64,000 bases of DNA from Paenibacillus planticolens. Its GTDB lineage: Bacteria > Bacillota > Bacilli > Paenibacillales > NBRC-103111. Made by a program: the position numbers and the translations under genes. A model generated the notes under the pieces. The model was not told the origin of the DNA, did not search any database, and saw only the letters and a program-made list of their open reading frames with translations. The stretch covers positions 1 through 64,000 of the forward strand of contig NZ_WHNZ01000081.1 of the NCBI RefSeq assembly GCF_013141725.1, given 5' to 3'. This document shows positions 1 through 9,360 of this stretch, one piece after another. Every line of letters begins with the position of its first letter. Position 1 is the stretch's first letter.

Positions 1-1805
1 TTGAGCGTTTGTCTCATCGCACTGCCTGAATTGCCGTAGACACGCCCGCCCAGATTGTTAATGATGTGCGTGATTTCACTGCCTGGCGTCCCATTTAACC
101 AAATGGTCGTAGCGTGATGAATTTTGACCCCTGCGGCGTTAGGCGCTTCAATGGCAGAATCGAGTTTCACAGCTGCATCTCTGAAGTAGGAGTAAACGCC
201 GAGGCCCCAAGCTTCATGTGTAGTTACGGAATCCGCCACTTTATAGGAGGCATAGCCTTTTTTGCTTCCGTTCATCCAAGCCGCTTGATTCGGAACATCG
301 TATGGAATCTCGGATTGATAGAAATACAACCGGCCTCCGTTCCCATTCCAAATCGTTTGATATTCATTGTGATGCTCGTTGAATAATCCGTAAATCGTGA
401 CATCGGTTCCGTTCACAATGAGACCGTTCGTCGATACGTTGCTGGTCCAACCGGCGCCAGCGCCATGGTCAGCACGCCACATCCAGAAATGATCGCCGAT
501 GACGTTATTGCTGTTAATTTTCATTTGGGATGCGTTCGTCCCAGCTACGGCTCCGCCTGTACGGAAGAATAAATCGTGTAACGAGGTTGGATTCGTTGCG
601 TGATTGTTTGTACTGCCTGCAGGTCCGATTTCCAATAGAGTGGAGGTTGCATTTGGACCAGCTTCATAAAGCAGTCCTGCTAATTTCACGCCGTCCACAT
701 CCGCGACCGTCATTGCAGGTTTATCTGTCGTTGGAATTAACGTTGGCATCCCGATTCCAAGTACAACTGTATTTGCGTTGTTGATACGAATTGTATCATT
801 CAAAGGATAGATTCCCGGCGTAAATAACAAATTCTTCCCGGCTGTTAATGCAGCATTGATGCTTGCAGCACTCGATGTGCTAGGTTGATCCGAACGAACA
901 ATATAGAACTGGTCGATCCCGATGGACTGACCTGGCGTTGCTCCCGCTACCCAGCTGGCTCCTTGCGTATTCTGTGAGAGCGATGGAACAAACACTTGAT
1001 ATTGATCCGTTTTGTCAATATATAAATATGGCTTTTCACGGATGACTGGCGTGTTCGGAACGACCGTATACGGTTGATCTGGGAATGTCCCCGCCGGTGC
1101 ATTCTTGTCACCTACGAACACCATGTTCCAAACCCCGTTGGACCAACTCGAATACTGGCTGTTTCGAGAGAACCATTGCTGCTGGGAAGCTGGCGTTATC
1201 TGACCGTCGACAATGGAATCCGCTAGAAAACCTCCGCTTGCCCATCCGGCATTCCAATTTGAATCAAAGTCAAACAAATTCAGTTTACCTTTAATATGTA
1301 ACCGTCGAAGAGGTGCTGCTTGTGAAACGGCGATTTGCGTTGTCCCCGAAGAGATATGCGATGGAGCAGGAATTGTGAGCGTCGGATTAATACTCAGGTT
1401 TTCGATACCGCGCCAAAAGTTGCGTGTTGCATTCCCGTTATCCCAATCTGCATTCACATTCAACCCGCCGTTAATCAACACATCATCCGGATTTTGTCCC
1501 AAACCAGATACTTGCGTATTGAAGCCCACATAGAAATTAACATTATAACTTCCTGGTTTAAATAAGAGGGCATCTCTTTCTGTACCAAACTCATTGCTTT
1601 CCTGTCTGCCAAATATGGAACTAGCCGTGTTTTGAATATCTGCAGCTGGCATATCTGGGCTGAATACATAGACATTGGGGCCAAAAATCGTTGAATTCGC
1701 ATCAGTGATTGGAGTTGCTGCATGCGAAATACCTGCAGGACTCCATAAACTGAGGACAATCGCCATCATGGATACGGATGAAATCATTTTCTTAAAATTG
1801 CGCAT
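1..1805 (-). CDS. Secreted right-handed beta-helix (pectate-lyase-fold) protein, partial
   Basis: The frame is open from 1805 to the left edge, so the C-terminus lies outside the window. I chose the ATG at 1805 because GGGAGG lies 6-8 nt upstream and the first codons give a signal peptide (charged MRNFKK, hydrophobic stretch, ISHA-A cleavage site near residue 30). The mature protein starts with a segment rich in FGPNVYVFSPDMP and ALLFKPGSYNV, then GSASGGF-like, IRINNANTVVLGIGMPT and VIGDHFWMWRADHG segments. This is the repetitive turn pattern of secreted parallel beta-helix proteins. Relatives are often annotated 'coagulation factor 5/8 type' or, misleadingly, 'adenylyl cyclase' in actinomycetes and Paenibacillus. 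A carbohydrate-active role in the wall or medium is inferred; no catalytic residue was assigned. Confidence 0.75.
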   Translation of the reverse strand, partial: MRNFKKMISSVSMMAIVLSLWSPAGISHAATPITDANSTIFGPNVYVFSPDMPAADIQNTASSIFGRQESNEFGTERDALLFKPGSYNVNFYVGFNTQVSGLGQNPDDVLINGGLNVNADWDNGNATRNFWRGIENLSINPTLTIPAPSHISSGTTQIAVSQAAPLRRLHIKGKLNLFDFDSNWNAGWASGGFLADSIVDGQITPASQQQWFSRNSQYSSWSNGVWNMVFVGDKNAPAGTFPDQPYTVVPNTPVIREKPYLYIDKTDQYQVFVPSLSQNTQGASWVAGATPGQSIGIDQFYIVRSDQPSTSSAASINAALTAGKNLLFTPGIYPLNDTIRINNANTVVLGIGMPTLIPTTDKPAMTVADVDGVKLAGLLYEAGPNATSTLLEIGPAGSTNNHATNPTSLHDLFFRTGGAVAGTNASQMKINSNNVIGDHFWMWRADHGAGAGWTSNVSTNGLIVNGTDVTIYGLFNEHHNEYQTIWNGNGGRLYFYQSEIPYDVPNQAAWMNGSKKGYASYKVADSVTTHEAWGLGVYSYFRDAAVKLDSAIEAPNAAGVKIHHATTIWLNGTPGSEITHIINNLGGRVYGNSGSAMRQTL

Positions 1806-2291
1806 TCATATACCTCCCTCAGATTGGAAAAGAAACGTCATGCATGATGCTCATTAGTAAGCGATTACATTTCTAGCGCCGATCACCCTCTCATCTTTCA
1901 AAAGTAGGATGCTGTCTCTTAGTTAGTATCTTCAGCATAGAATAATACCACGTTCATTGAAAGAGGTAAACTTAAGGAGAAAAGGAGATAAATTTAAGGT
2001 GTTGGGAATGCAGATAGGCATGCATAAAGCAAATATTAATGTAAAGGTATGTTATAGGATTATCTAAGTTTTTGTAGGTATTTCTTATAATGAAAAATAT
2101 AAATTGCAATATATTATGTTATGTAATATAACATTAATAGAGTAATAGATAAGCAAACAAGGAGGTTTTCTAAAATGATAATTAATTAAACGCTTAAATT
2201 ATAACATTAAATGTCGCTTTATTTTTGATTTTGATGGATAACTCATTGCATTCCTTATTTTAATGTCATATTTACTAACAAGGAGGAAGTC
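1806..2291. other. Divergent intergenic region, AT-rich, with a short palindrome
   Basis: This 486-nt gap separates the minus-strand beta-helix gene from the plus-strand cohesin-dockerin-amidase gene, so it should hold both promoters. A perfect 7-bp inverted repeat (ATGTTAT, 5-nt spacer, ATAACAT) lies at 2116-2134 and could be an operator. TATAAT occurs near 2087 but lacks a good -35 partner. A strong ribosome binding site (AAGGAGG, 2159-2165) precedes a four-codon frame at 2175-2189. No longer gene was found. Confidence 0.5.
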
Positions 2292-4469
2292 ATGAATAAA
2301 TCATTTCATAGATTCTTTTCTAAAATTGCTATTTTGCTGCTCTTCAGCATCTCGATGAATGTCCTGGTCTTGATCAATCCACTTGGAGTTTCACTTGCCA
2401 GCGCTTCTACAGTCACCAGTCCGTCTACAGCGACAGTTCAATTGTCAGGTCCAGCTTCCATAAGTGTAAGCGACCAAGTCTATATGAATGTTTCCCTAAT
2501 CGGAGCACCGAACAATGCGTCAGTGGGTAAGTTTGTGTTTGTATACGATCAGACATCATTTGAATACATAAAAACCACATCGGCCAAATCCAGCCTGAGC
2601 ATCGTTGGTGAAAATAACGAACCAGGCAAAGTCAGTGTCCTTGTCACCGATTCTGCGGGTGGACTGACTCAAAACGATCCCGTGCTTACACTGGCTTTCA
2701 AAGCCAAGACGGCGACAAACCTTAGCGGAATCACCGGTTCCGTAGAGCTAGGGCTCTCCGACGGGAGCACCTTGCTGACACAGGCAGCTTCCATTCCACT
2801 CCAAATTTCCAGCTTGGTCCCAGGCGATCTTAACGGCAATCATGTGTTAGATGTAGGCGACCTTGCTTTATTAATGAATTTCTTTGGGATTGATTTCAAG
2901 AATCCGAACTGGGGCTTGGTTTCATCCGCGGATTTCAACAATGACGGCATCATCAATATTTCCGATCTTGCTTATCTCGGCAAAAAAGTTCTTTACGACA
3001 ACGGACAGCCGTTCCAACTGTTGGAAGCTGATATTATGGGCATTCAGAATGCAATGGCTGCCGGCAAGCTGACCTCGGTTCAACTCGTTCAGATGTATTT
3101 GGATCGGATTGCCGCATATGACAAGCAGGGACCGACGATTAAATCCCTAATTACGATCAATTCAAATGCCTTAGCGATTGCAGCCAGTCTGGATCAAGAA
3201 CGCAAGGACAAAGGTCCGCGTGGACTGCTGCACGGAATCCCAATCATTGTTAAGGATAATTACGACACAGTCGACATGCCTACAAGCGCCGGCTGCACAT
3301 GTCTGAAAGATAACCAGACGGTGAGCGATTCTTATATGGTTAAAAAGTTAAAGGATGCGGGAGCCATCATTTTGGCCAAAGCCAATTTGAGTGAATTTGC
3401 CATCAATACAGACACGAATAGTTCACTGGGGGGCCAAACGAAAAATCCTTACGTATTGACCCAAAATCCGGGCGGTTCCAGCGGTGGAACGGGCGCATCC
3501 ATTGCTTCTAATTTCGGGGTTGCAGGTCTGGGTACGGATACGGGCGGTTCAATCCGAATTCCTTCCTCCTATAACAGCATCGTTGGTATTAGACCTACAA
3601 TCGGATTGACTAGCCGAGACGGCATCATTCCTTTGGCCCTGTCTCAAGATGTTGGCGGTCCTATGACTAGAACGGTAGCGGATGCTGCTATCATGCTCGA
3701 CACGGTTAGCGGCTACGATCCTAATGATATTGTTACAGCGGGCAGCATTGGCAAAAAGCCGACCAGCTATACGAATTATTTAGTTAAAGATGGGCTAAAA
3801 GGCGCACGTATCGGGCTTGTCACCAATTCATCCGTGGTAGGAACCAACAAAGAAGTGCTTGCCCTGCTGAACAAAGCAGCTGATAGTATGCGCGAACAAG
3901 GCGCGGTTGTCACGAATGTATACATTCCTAATGCAGACACGATAGTGAGTTATTCGAGTCTAAGCGCCTACGAATTCAAATATAACTTGAATGACTACTT
4001 ATCAAACCCGCGTTTGGTCGATCCGAACTCGGTTCGCTATCATTCACTTACGGATATCGTCAATTCTCAAACGGATTTCTTGGCTTCACTGAAAAGTACA
4101 TTAACCACGAGAAACAATGTGGCGCCACTCGATACAAACCAGGACTATAAAGATATTCTGTTATTCAGAACGCGTCTTACCCAACAATCGCTGCTTGGTC
4201 TGATGGCCGACAATAATCTGGATGTCTTACTCTATCCAGCTACCACGACACCTACGAGCGGTGGTAACGCCAATCGTCTGAGTCCGTTCTCCGGCTTCCC
4301 GGCGATCAGCGTACCAGCAGGATACGTAGCAAACGGAACGCCAATTGCCATCGAGATGCTGGCCAGACCTTACGAGGAAGGTCAGCTAATCAAAATCGGC
4401 TATTCCTATGAGCAAGCAACGCATAACCGGGTAGCTCCGAAAAGTGTCCCGGCGCTGCCTGAGAAATAA
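2292..4469 (+). CDS. Secreted amidase-signature hydrolase with cohesin and dockerin modules
   Basis: The ATG at 2292 follows AAGGAGGAAGTC. A signal peptide covers residues 1-39 (cleavage near ASA-ST). Residues about 45-173 form a cohesin-like beta-sandwich. Residues 177-235 are a type I dockerin with two calcium loops (GDLNGNHVLDVGDLA and SADFNNDGIINISDLA). Residues about 245-720 are an amidase-signature domain. Its Ser-cisSer-Lys triad is visible: Lys321 in IIVKDN, Ser396 in GGSSGG and Ser420 in TDTGGSIR; the 24-residue spacing of the two serines matches fatty acid amide hydrolase. The family hydrolyses C-N amide bonds; the substrate is unknown. The fusion of an amidase with cohesin and dockerin is unusual. 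The next gene encodes an SLH-anchored cohesin, so surface docking is inferred. Confidence 0.85.
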   Translation: MNKSFHRFFSKIAILLLFSISMNVLVLINPLGVSLASASTVTSPSTATVQLSGPASISVSDQVYMNVSLIGAPNNASVGKFVFVYDQTSFEYIKTTSAKSSLSIVGENNEPGKVSVLVTDSAGGLTQNDPVLTLAFKAKTATNLSGITGSVELGLSDGSTLLTQAASIPLQISSLVPGDLNGNHVLDVGDLALLMNFFGIDFKNPNWGLVSSADFNNDGIINISDLAYLGKKVLYDNGQPFQLLEADIMGIQNAMAAGKLTSVQLVQMYLDRIAAYDKQGPTIKSLITINSNALAIAASLDQERKDKGPRGLLHGIPIIVKDNYDTVDMPTSAGCTCLKDNQTVSDSYMVKKLKDAGAIILAKANLSEFAINTDTNSSLGGQTKNPYVLTQNPGGSSGGTGASIASNFGVAGLGTDTGGSIRIPSSYNSIVGIRPTIGLTSRDGIIPLALSQDVGGPMTRTVADAAIMLDTVSGYDPNDIVTAGSIGKKPTSYTNYLVKDGLKGARIGLVTNSSVVGTNKEVLALLNKAADSMREQGAVVTNVYIPNADTIVSYSSLSAYEFKYNLNDYLSNPRLVDPNSVRYHSLTDIVNSQTDFLASLKSTLTTRNNVAPLDTNQDYKDILLFRTRLTQQSLLGLMADNNLDVLLYPATTTPTSGGNANRLSPFSGFPAISVPAGYVANGTPIAIEMLARPYEEGQLIKIGYSYEQATHNRVAPKSVPALPEK

Positions 4470-4526
4470 TCCGGCACGACGGACAATGTCATCCGATTCA
4501 TTATATGAGAAAGGACGAACCTGGAT

Positions 4527-6005
4527 ATGCCGCATAAAAAACAAGCTCTTTTTATGATGCTATTGATGTTAATCATGCTGATGCCACAACAAATCTTGGC
4601 AGCAACGACCTCACCATCGGTTTCTATGGAAGCTTCCAAGAATGTCCTGAACGTAGGCGAAGACTTCACAATTACCGTAAAGGGCAGCAATCTGGAAGAT
4701 TTGTATGCCTATCAATTTTCACTTTACTTTGATCCCAATCAATTAAAGTTCAAGCTGGGAAGCGAATCGACATCCACGGTTGGCTTTAGTGCTCCGGTTA
4801 TATTTTCTGAGGCGGGCGGAACGCATCTCGTCTTTGCCCATACCAAGTCAGGGAACGTGGCGGGCGATAACGGATCTTTGGATTTGGCAACCTTCACCTT
4901 CACGAAGACTGGAAACGGTGCTGCCAACATCACTTTGAAAGATATTTTGCTTATCGACTCCAAAGTGCCTCAATCTACGACAAATGCAGCAACGGCCAGC
5001 TATACGATTGTTACTAAAAGTGATGATTCAAGCAGTGGAAGCAGCGGAGGCGGAGCGCCATCCAACGAAGGAACGATTGCGATTGAGGGTGGAACGTTAA
5101 CTTTGAATGATGCTACAATCGATGTGCCGGCTGGAGCACTGGCTAGCGGTATAAAGGTGACCGTAGATAAACTAAGCGATACGTCCATGCTGCCCGTTGA
5201 CTCATCTCTTAAATTAATAAGCGGTGTCTATGAAATCAAAAAAGACAGTGAAGGCGATTTTAACAAATCTGTTGTCATCACATTGCCTTTCGACAAGACT
5301 GCCGTGGACTTCACGAAGTCGCTGGTAGGCGTATATTGGCTTAATGAACAAACCCGTACATGGGTGCAATTGGATGATCTGCAAGTGGATCAAGCCAAGG
5401 GGACGGCTTCCGGATCTGTCAAGCATTTCACGAAATTTGCTGTGCTGATTTCCGATAAAAAGGCTGCCGATCAGGATGCGGCTAGTTTTACCGATATCAA
5501 GGGACATTGGGCCGAAGCCAGCATTCGTGAATTCGTTAAACAAGGTGCGATCGACGGATATCCGGACAATTCCTTTAAACCAGACAATAAAATCACGCGA
5601 GCTGAATTCGTTACCGTTATCTTCAAAGCGTTGAATCTTAAAGCGCAGGATGGAAAAAGTTTCGAAGACACGTCAACGCATTGGGCAAAAAGTGCGATTT
5701 CAACTGCAGCAGCACTTGGCGTTGTTAACGGCTATACGGAACAGACTTTTGGGCCAGACGAGTTCATAACAAGAGAGCAAATGGCAGCAATCGTCATTCG
5801 TGCGGCACAGATGGATCCGGTTGCCAAGAACATCGATTTTTCGGATCGTTCGTCGGTATCCGACTGGGCACGATCGGCTCTTGAGACCGCCATTGCCAAA
5901 GGATTGGTTAATGGATATGAAGACAACACGGTGAAGCCGCAGGCGAACACGACCCGGGCTGAAGCTGTATCTGTCATACTTAGAGCATTGGCATTAAAAA
6001 AGTAA
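4527..6005 (+). CDS. SLH-anchored surface protein with N-terminal cohesin domain
   Basis: The protein has 492 residues. A signal peptide (1-25, QQILA-A) is followed by a cohesin-like domain at about 30-165 (NVGEDFTITVKGSNL, YQFSLYFDPNQLKF, DLATFTFTKTG). A Ser/Gly linker (about 168-185) leads to a beta-rich module ending in the KHFTKFAVL motif. Three SLH repeats (about 343-490; FTDIKGHWAEASI, FEDTSTHWAKSAI, FSDRSSVSDWARSAL, each with a TRAE/TREQ signature) should bind pyruvylated secondary wall polymer. It lies 57 nt after the amidase gene with no terminator between them, so cotranscription is likely. I infer a minimal scaffold: this cohesin holds dockerin-bearing proteins such as the amidase, and perhaps the protein at 20920-27399. 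The specificity of cohesin for dockerin cannot be read from sequence alone. Confidence 0.88.
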   Translation: MPHKKQALFMMLLMLIMLMPQQILAATTSPSVSMEASKNVLNVGEDFTITVKGSNLEDLYAYQFSLYFDPNQLKFKLGSESTSTVGFSAPVIFSEAGGTHLVFAHTKSGNVAGDNGSLDLATFTFTKTGNGAANITLKDILLIDSKVPQSTTNAATASYTIVTKSDDSSSGSSGGGAPSNEGTIAIEGGTLTLNDATIDVPAGALASGIKVTVDKLSDTSMLPVDSSLKLISGVYEIKKDSEGDFNKSVVITLPFDKTAVDFTKSLVGVYWLNEQTRTWVQLDDLQVDQAKGTASGSVKHFTKFAVLISDKKAADQDAASFTDIKGHWAEASIREFVKQGAIDGYPDNSFKPDNKITRAEFVTVIFKALNLKAQDGKSFEDTSTHWAKSAISTAAALGVVNGYTEQTFGPDEFITREQMAAIVIRAAQMDPVAKNIDFSDRSSVSDWARSALETAIAKGLVNGYEDNTVKPQANTTRAEAVSVILRALALKK

Positions 6006-6013
6006 AGACTTGA

Positions 6014-6066
6014 TGAAAAAAACTGCTTCCTAGTAGATGATCTACTGAGAAGCAGTTTTTGTTTTT
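6014..6066. terminator. Bidirectional intrinsic terminator
   Basis: The hairpin CTGCTTC (6023-6029) / GAAGCAG (6049-6055) encloses a second stem AGTAGA/TCTACT. It is flanked by an A-run on the left and a T-run on the right, so it can end transcription of both the SLH-cohesin gene and the convergent gene at 6081. Confidence 0.88.
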
Positions 6067-6080
6067 TAATTGAATAGTTT

Positions 6081-7415
6081 TCACTGTTTTTTGATGGAGC
6101 TTGTCTTTTCCTCGCTGGGGCTACTACTTGGAGTAGGTTTAGCAGCTGATTTTCCTTTGGTAGACGTAGGGCTCGGTGACGAGTTTCTTGGTGTCGTTGC
6201 TGGGGGCTGATCAAGCCCTTTGCCCGCCTGTGGTTTGTGGGTTGCTGTTGGCTTAGGTGGTGAGGAGTTATGCTCCGCTTTCGCATGAAGCTTAGCTTGC
6301 TCCTGCTGGAATCCTGGATTGTCATAGGCACCTCCAGCATCGATCTTCGTTAGGCCTTCCCACATGTTATCTGGTTTATAGCTGCTTGGATCTGCCAATA
6401 CCAGGAAACCGTCAGGTAAGCGGCGTTCGCCGTAACGACTCGCAGGCTTTGTCTGCAGTTTGCCGTCAGCGACTAATTCGGATGAGGCCCCTCCATCCAG
6501 AAAGCCCGCATTCAGGCATCCCTCCGATAGAAAGATATCTTGCACTTCTTTAAGTGTAGCCCCCATGCTGTACCCCGGCTGACGTCCGTCAATAACGAGA
6601 AAGATGATCGTTCCGTTCCCTGTCTGGCAAAGGGCCGTCCTTGGATCGCGTCCCGCCCCGCCGTCTCCGCTGGTGATGAGTCCCTTGCCGTCTTCGATAA
6701 TGCGCGGTTTCCAGAAGGCAGCATCGGTAACTCCATCTTTAATCAGCTCATCAATGGAATATAATCCAATTTTCAGAATTCCGTTCTTGGTAAACCCAAC
6801 TACGTGCTGCTTGACACTACCGTCATATTCCGTAAGAACGACTTGGCCGCCTGACATCAGAAACCCAATCGGTGCAAAGCCATTACCTAAGCCTTGGGGA
6901 TCATCGAACGCTCCGCCATTCACACCTGCAAGCGCACCTGTCCGTTTGACCATGTCCGTAATTTTTTCACCCTCTTGCTTATGGCTAGTTGTTACAAGGC
7001 GGATTGTTCTTGGATCGTAGACAACCATTTTTTTGCCGCGCCATGTAGGATTCTTATGCGTTTCATCCTGGATGTCAACGACCTTTATTAATTCACTAGC
7101 TGTTCGTTTGCGTTTGTCTAGCTTGATTAAGCTATCATGCTGCTTGTCGACTCCCCAAACATCGATTTGCTTCTGCATCTGATTAACCATATCATCACGC
7201 TTTTTGGCACCAACCAAAACCCATGCCCATTCACGGTGCTGGGTATTGATCACCATTTCGGCCAGATTTGTCCGAAGATCAATTCCCCAAGGTGTCATGA
7301 ATAGGAGCATCAAGCATACAATGACAGAAGCGCCTATAGCTATTAGCGTCTTTTTCAACCAACTCCTGCGGACTCTGGTCCTATTATTTGGCAAAACGAT
7401 GTTCTTTAACTCCAT
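6081..7415 (-). CDS. Membrane-anchored phosphodiester glycosidase (NAGPA/DUF2233) family protein
   Basis: I prefer the ATG at 7415 (MELKNIVLP), with GGGAG 12 nt upstream. An in-frame ATG at 7448 lacks a ribosome binding site. The protein is about 444 residues. A single transmembrane segment lies near residues 23-42 (KTLIAIGASVIVCLMLLF), then an extracellular part. The core from about residue 145 to 340 carries GVNGGAFDDP, APIGFLMSGGQVV, DPRTALCQTGNG, LVIDGRQPGYSMG and NAGFLDGGASSELV, the signature of the phosphodiester glycosidase family (the fold of the mannose-6-phosphate uncovering enzyme, common in exopolysaccharide-linked proteins). The last 80 residues are a Pro/Ser/Thr/Lys-rich tail, probably disordered and wall-spanning. 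Its substrate is unknown. Confidence 0.82.
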   Translation of the reverse strand: MELKNIVLPNNRTRVRRSWLKKTLIAIGASVIVCLMLLFMTPWGIDLRTNLAEMVINTQHREWAWVLVGAKKRDDMVNQMQKQIDVWGVDKQHDSLIKLDKRKRTASELIKVVDIQDETHKNPTWRGKKMVVYDPRTIRLVTTSHKQEGEKITDMVKRTGALAGVNGGAFDDPQGLGNGFAPIGFLMSGGQVVLTEYDGSVKQHVVGFTKNGILKIGLYSIDELIKDGVTDAAFWKPRIIEDGKGLITSGDGGAGRDPRTALCQTGNGTIIFLVIDGRQPGYSMGATLKEVQDIFLSEGCLNAGFLDGGASSELVADGKLQTKPASRYGERRLPDGFLVLADPSSYKPDNMWEGLTKIDAGGAYDNPGFQQEQAKLHAKAEHNSSPPKPTATHKPQAGKGLDQPPATTPRNSSPSPTSTKGKSAAKPTPSSSPSEEKTSSIKKQ

Positions 7416-7523
7416 GATTCTTCGTGTCTCCCTGAAATGATTAAGCATAAATACTCATACTTATTTTATTGCATAAAAATTTTGACGCAAGTGTAATGAA
7501 TAAAGTTTATTAAATGCATGATT

Positions 7524-8174
7524 TTAATTGTCAGATTGATTTAAACGATCGAGTACCAATTGCACGGCAATGGCATCGTCCAAATAGCCTAGAGGAAAAA
7601 CGTAATCGGGAATAAGATCGGCGGACATCACAAAATAAAGAAGTGCGCTGCCGAGTAGTGCACGTCTTTCTGAGGTGTTGTCATCTTCGCAAAATTGAAG
7701 ATACATTAGTTTAAGCCCATCAATGAAAGGCCCGGCTCCATTGACACTTGCCACTTTGGAAGGGAAGTCGTCGATGATGATTTGCCGTCCTTCTTCTGTT
7801 AGGGCATATTGCTCGTACTTGCTCAGTTCTTTCTGGACGAGTTCGGCTGTGAACGAATGATCAATTAAATTTGAAGACTGCAGAATTTTTTGCACACTGC
7901 TTATGGACGTGTATATGTCCGATTGTGTTTCAGCTTGAGGCATTGTGATATCGAATCCTGCAGCTTGAAATAAATGTGCGGTTGGAACCCCGAGATGGAA
8001 GGCAAAGGTTTCCAAGTGGTTGAGCTTTGCCTTTTGTTTTCCACTGATGATTCGAGAAATGGTAGCTGTATCAATCCCCGTGAGTGAACTTAGTTTCCGC
8101 ATGGAAAAGGAACGTGCTTTTAATAAAGCGGTTAACGTAAGTCCCAGCGTCTCTTCCCTATTTTTGTCGGACAT
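7524..8174 (-). CDS. XRE-family regulator fused to a DUF1232 domain
   Basis: The protein has 216 residues. Residues about 11-65 form an XRE helix-turn-helix (SMRKLSSLTGIDTATISRII with the SGKQKAKLNHLETFAFHLGV follow-on). A linker region (about 75-145) leads to a C-terminal DUF1232 (YkvA-like) segment at about 147-210, with the diagnostic ALLYFVMSADLIPDYV and LGYLDDAIAV. DUF1232 usually occurs in small membrane-associated proteins of unknown role. The fusion suggests a DNA-binding regulator tied to the membrane or its stress state, which is inference. It is divergent from ytaF and may control it or itself. Confidence 0.8.
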   Translation of the reverse strand: MSDKNREETLGLTLTALLKARSFSMRKLSSLTGIDTATISRIISGKQKAKLNHLETFAFHLGVPTAHLFQAAGFDITMPQAETQSDIYTSISSVQKILQSSNLIDHSFTAELVQKELSKYEQYALTEEGRQIIIDDFPSKVASVNGAGPFIDGLKLMYLQFCEDDNTSERRALLGSALLYFVMSADLIPDYVFPLGYLDDAIAVQLVLDRLNQSDN

Positions 8175-8295
8175 CCTATGGTTTCACCCCTTATGGCTAA
8201 GTGTTGAAATAATCTCAACATTTTTTGTTTGGAAAAGCACTTTATTGCAAAATCATCAATACTCTGACTGTAAACAGTTGGAGGAGTGAAACACA

Positions 8296-8937
8296 ATGAC
8301 AGCATGGCTTTTGATCCTGGGATTTGCCGTATCTTCAAGTTTGGATAATTTAGGTGTTGGAATCTCTTATGGGATTCGTGGTACGTGTATTGGTTTTTCT
8401 TCAAATGTCGTAATCGCCATTATTTGTTTTCTTTTTAGCATGTTTGGGATTCTTTCTGGACAATGGCTTTCGAAGGTTCTGCCAGGCATTTATCCTGTCT
8501 TGGTAGGTGCATTTCTATTGTTCATTGTGGGGATCCGCATTATTTTATTAGCAGTTCCGCGAAAGAAACAACATGTATCCAGAGAGGTTGAACGTATTGA
8601 AACGGATGCGGCCTCCATGAAGTCAATTCTGAAGAATCCTGAAATGGCGGATGTTGATAAATCGGGAGATATTGGTTTAGGTGAGGCTTTTATTCTGGGG
8701 GTAGCGCTATCCGTTAATGCAATTACGAATGGCTTAGGTGCAGGTTTACTTGGATTATCGCCTCTAGCTATTTCCATAACCGCCGCTCTCGGAAGTTTCA
8801 TCACGGTATGGTTCGGTGTTGTTCTCGGTCGCAAAGTAGCGGGGATTCGTATTGGCTCTTTCACAGTTGGTCAATTCGGGACCATTCTGAGTGGAATTTT
8901 GCTTTTGTTAATTGCCGGCAATTCATTATTCGGTTGA
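8296..8937 (+). CDS. ytaF: Sporulation membrane protein YtaF
   Basis: The protein has 213 residues and six predicted transmembrane helices in two groups of three, separated by a charged loop (about 93-125). The ATG follows GGAGGAG. Family hallmarks are SSSLDNLGVGISYGIRG near the start and the matching LSVNAITNGLGAGLLG in the second half. This internal repeat is shared with the MntP manganese exporter family. YtaF is known as a sporulation-linked membrane protein in Bacillales; its transported ion, if any, is not established. It is monocistronic here, in front of the cobalamin riboswitch region. Confidence 0.85.
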   Translation: MTAWLLILGFAVSSSLDNLGVGISYGIRGTCIGFSSNVVIAIICFLFSMFGILSGQWLSKVLPGIYPVLVGAFLLFIVGIRIILLAVPRKKQHVSREVERIETDAASMKSILKNPEMADVDKSGDIGLGEAFILGVALSVNAITNGLGAGLLGLSPLAISITAALGSFITVWFGVVLGRKVAGIRIGSFTVGQFGTILSGILLLLIAGNSLFG

Positions 8938-9082
8938 AGTCTACTGTCATTCTTGTATCCTACATTTTACGCAAGAGGTAGTATTTTATGACATTAATGC
9001 GGATGTGAAATGATAAATATTCCTATGAATCTACTGGACAAATAAAGGATTAACCGCTAGTATGGGCAGTACAACCATATAC

Positions 9083-9272
9083 GTGCAAATAAGGTGCACA
9101 TTCGATCACATCGTCGAAAGTGCTTAAAAGGGAAGTCAGGTGCAATGCCTGCGCGGTCCCGCCACTGTAAATGCGGAGTTTCTTTTCTATCAGGCCACTT
9201 TCCCCACTTAAGGGGATGGGAAGGCGAAAAGTTTACGAGGATGCATGAGCCAGGATACCTGCCTATTTTGCT
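9083..9272 (+). promoter_or_regulatory. Cobalamin (adenosylcobalamin) riboswitch
   Basis: The conserved cobalamin aptamer core is present. AAGGTGCAC occurs near 9091. The run AAAAGGGAAGTCAGGTGCAA continues to GCCTGCGCGGTCCCGCCACT and GTAA near 9125-9172. The B12 box GCCAGGATACCTGCC lies at 9249-9263. Outer GCAAA and TTTGC strands can close P1. A perfect ATTTCTC/GAGAAAT hairpin follows at 9282-9303, then an intrinsic terminator. The expected behaviour is repression of the downstream operon when cobalamin is plentiful. Nothing but this element and its expression platform lies between ytaF and the start codon at 9449. Confidence 0.95.
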
Positions 9273-9360
9273 TGTCGCACTATTTCTCCGGGGGGTGAGA
9301 AATTAGTTGGCATTGCTATGTCATTTTGGCATATGCAAGTAGTTTTTTTATGTTGGAATT

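Noticed and set aside
1213..1533. Plus-strand frames across the first 1.8 kb
   Set aside because: The minus-strand frame encodes a continuous secreted beta-helix protein with signal peptide and ribosome binding site, so the plus-strand frames are shadows.
5214..5543. 109-codon minus-strand frame inside the SLH-cohesin gene
   Set aside because: It is antisense to SLH and beta-module codons with no supporting signals.
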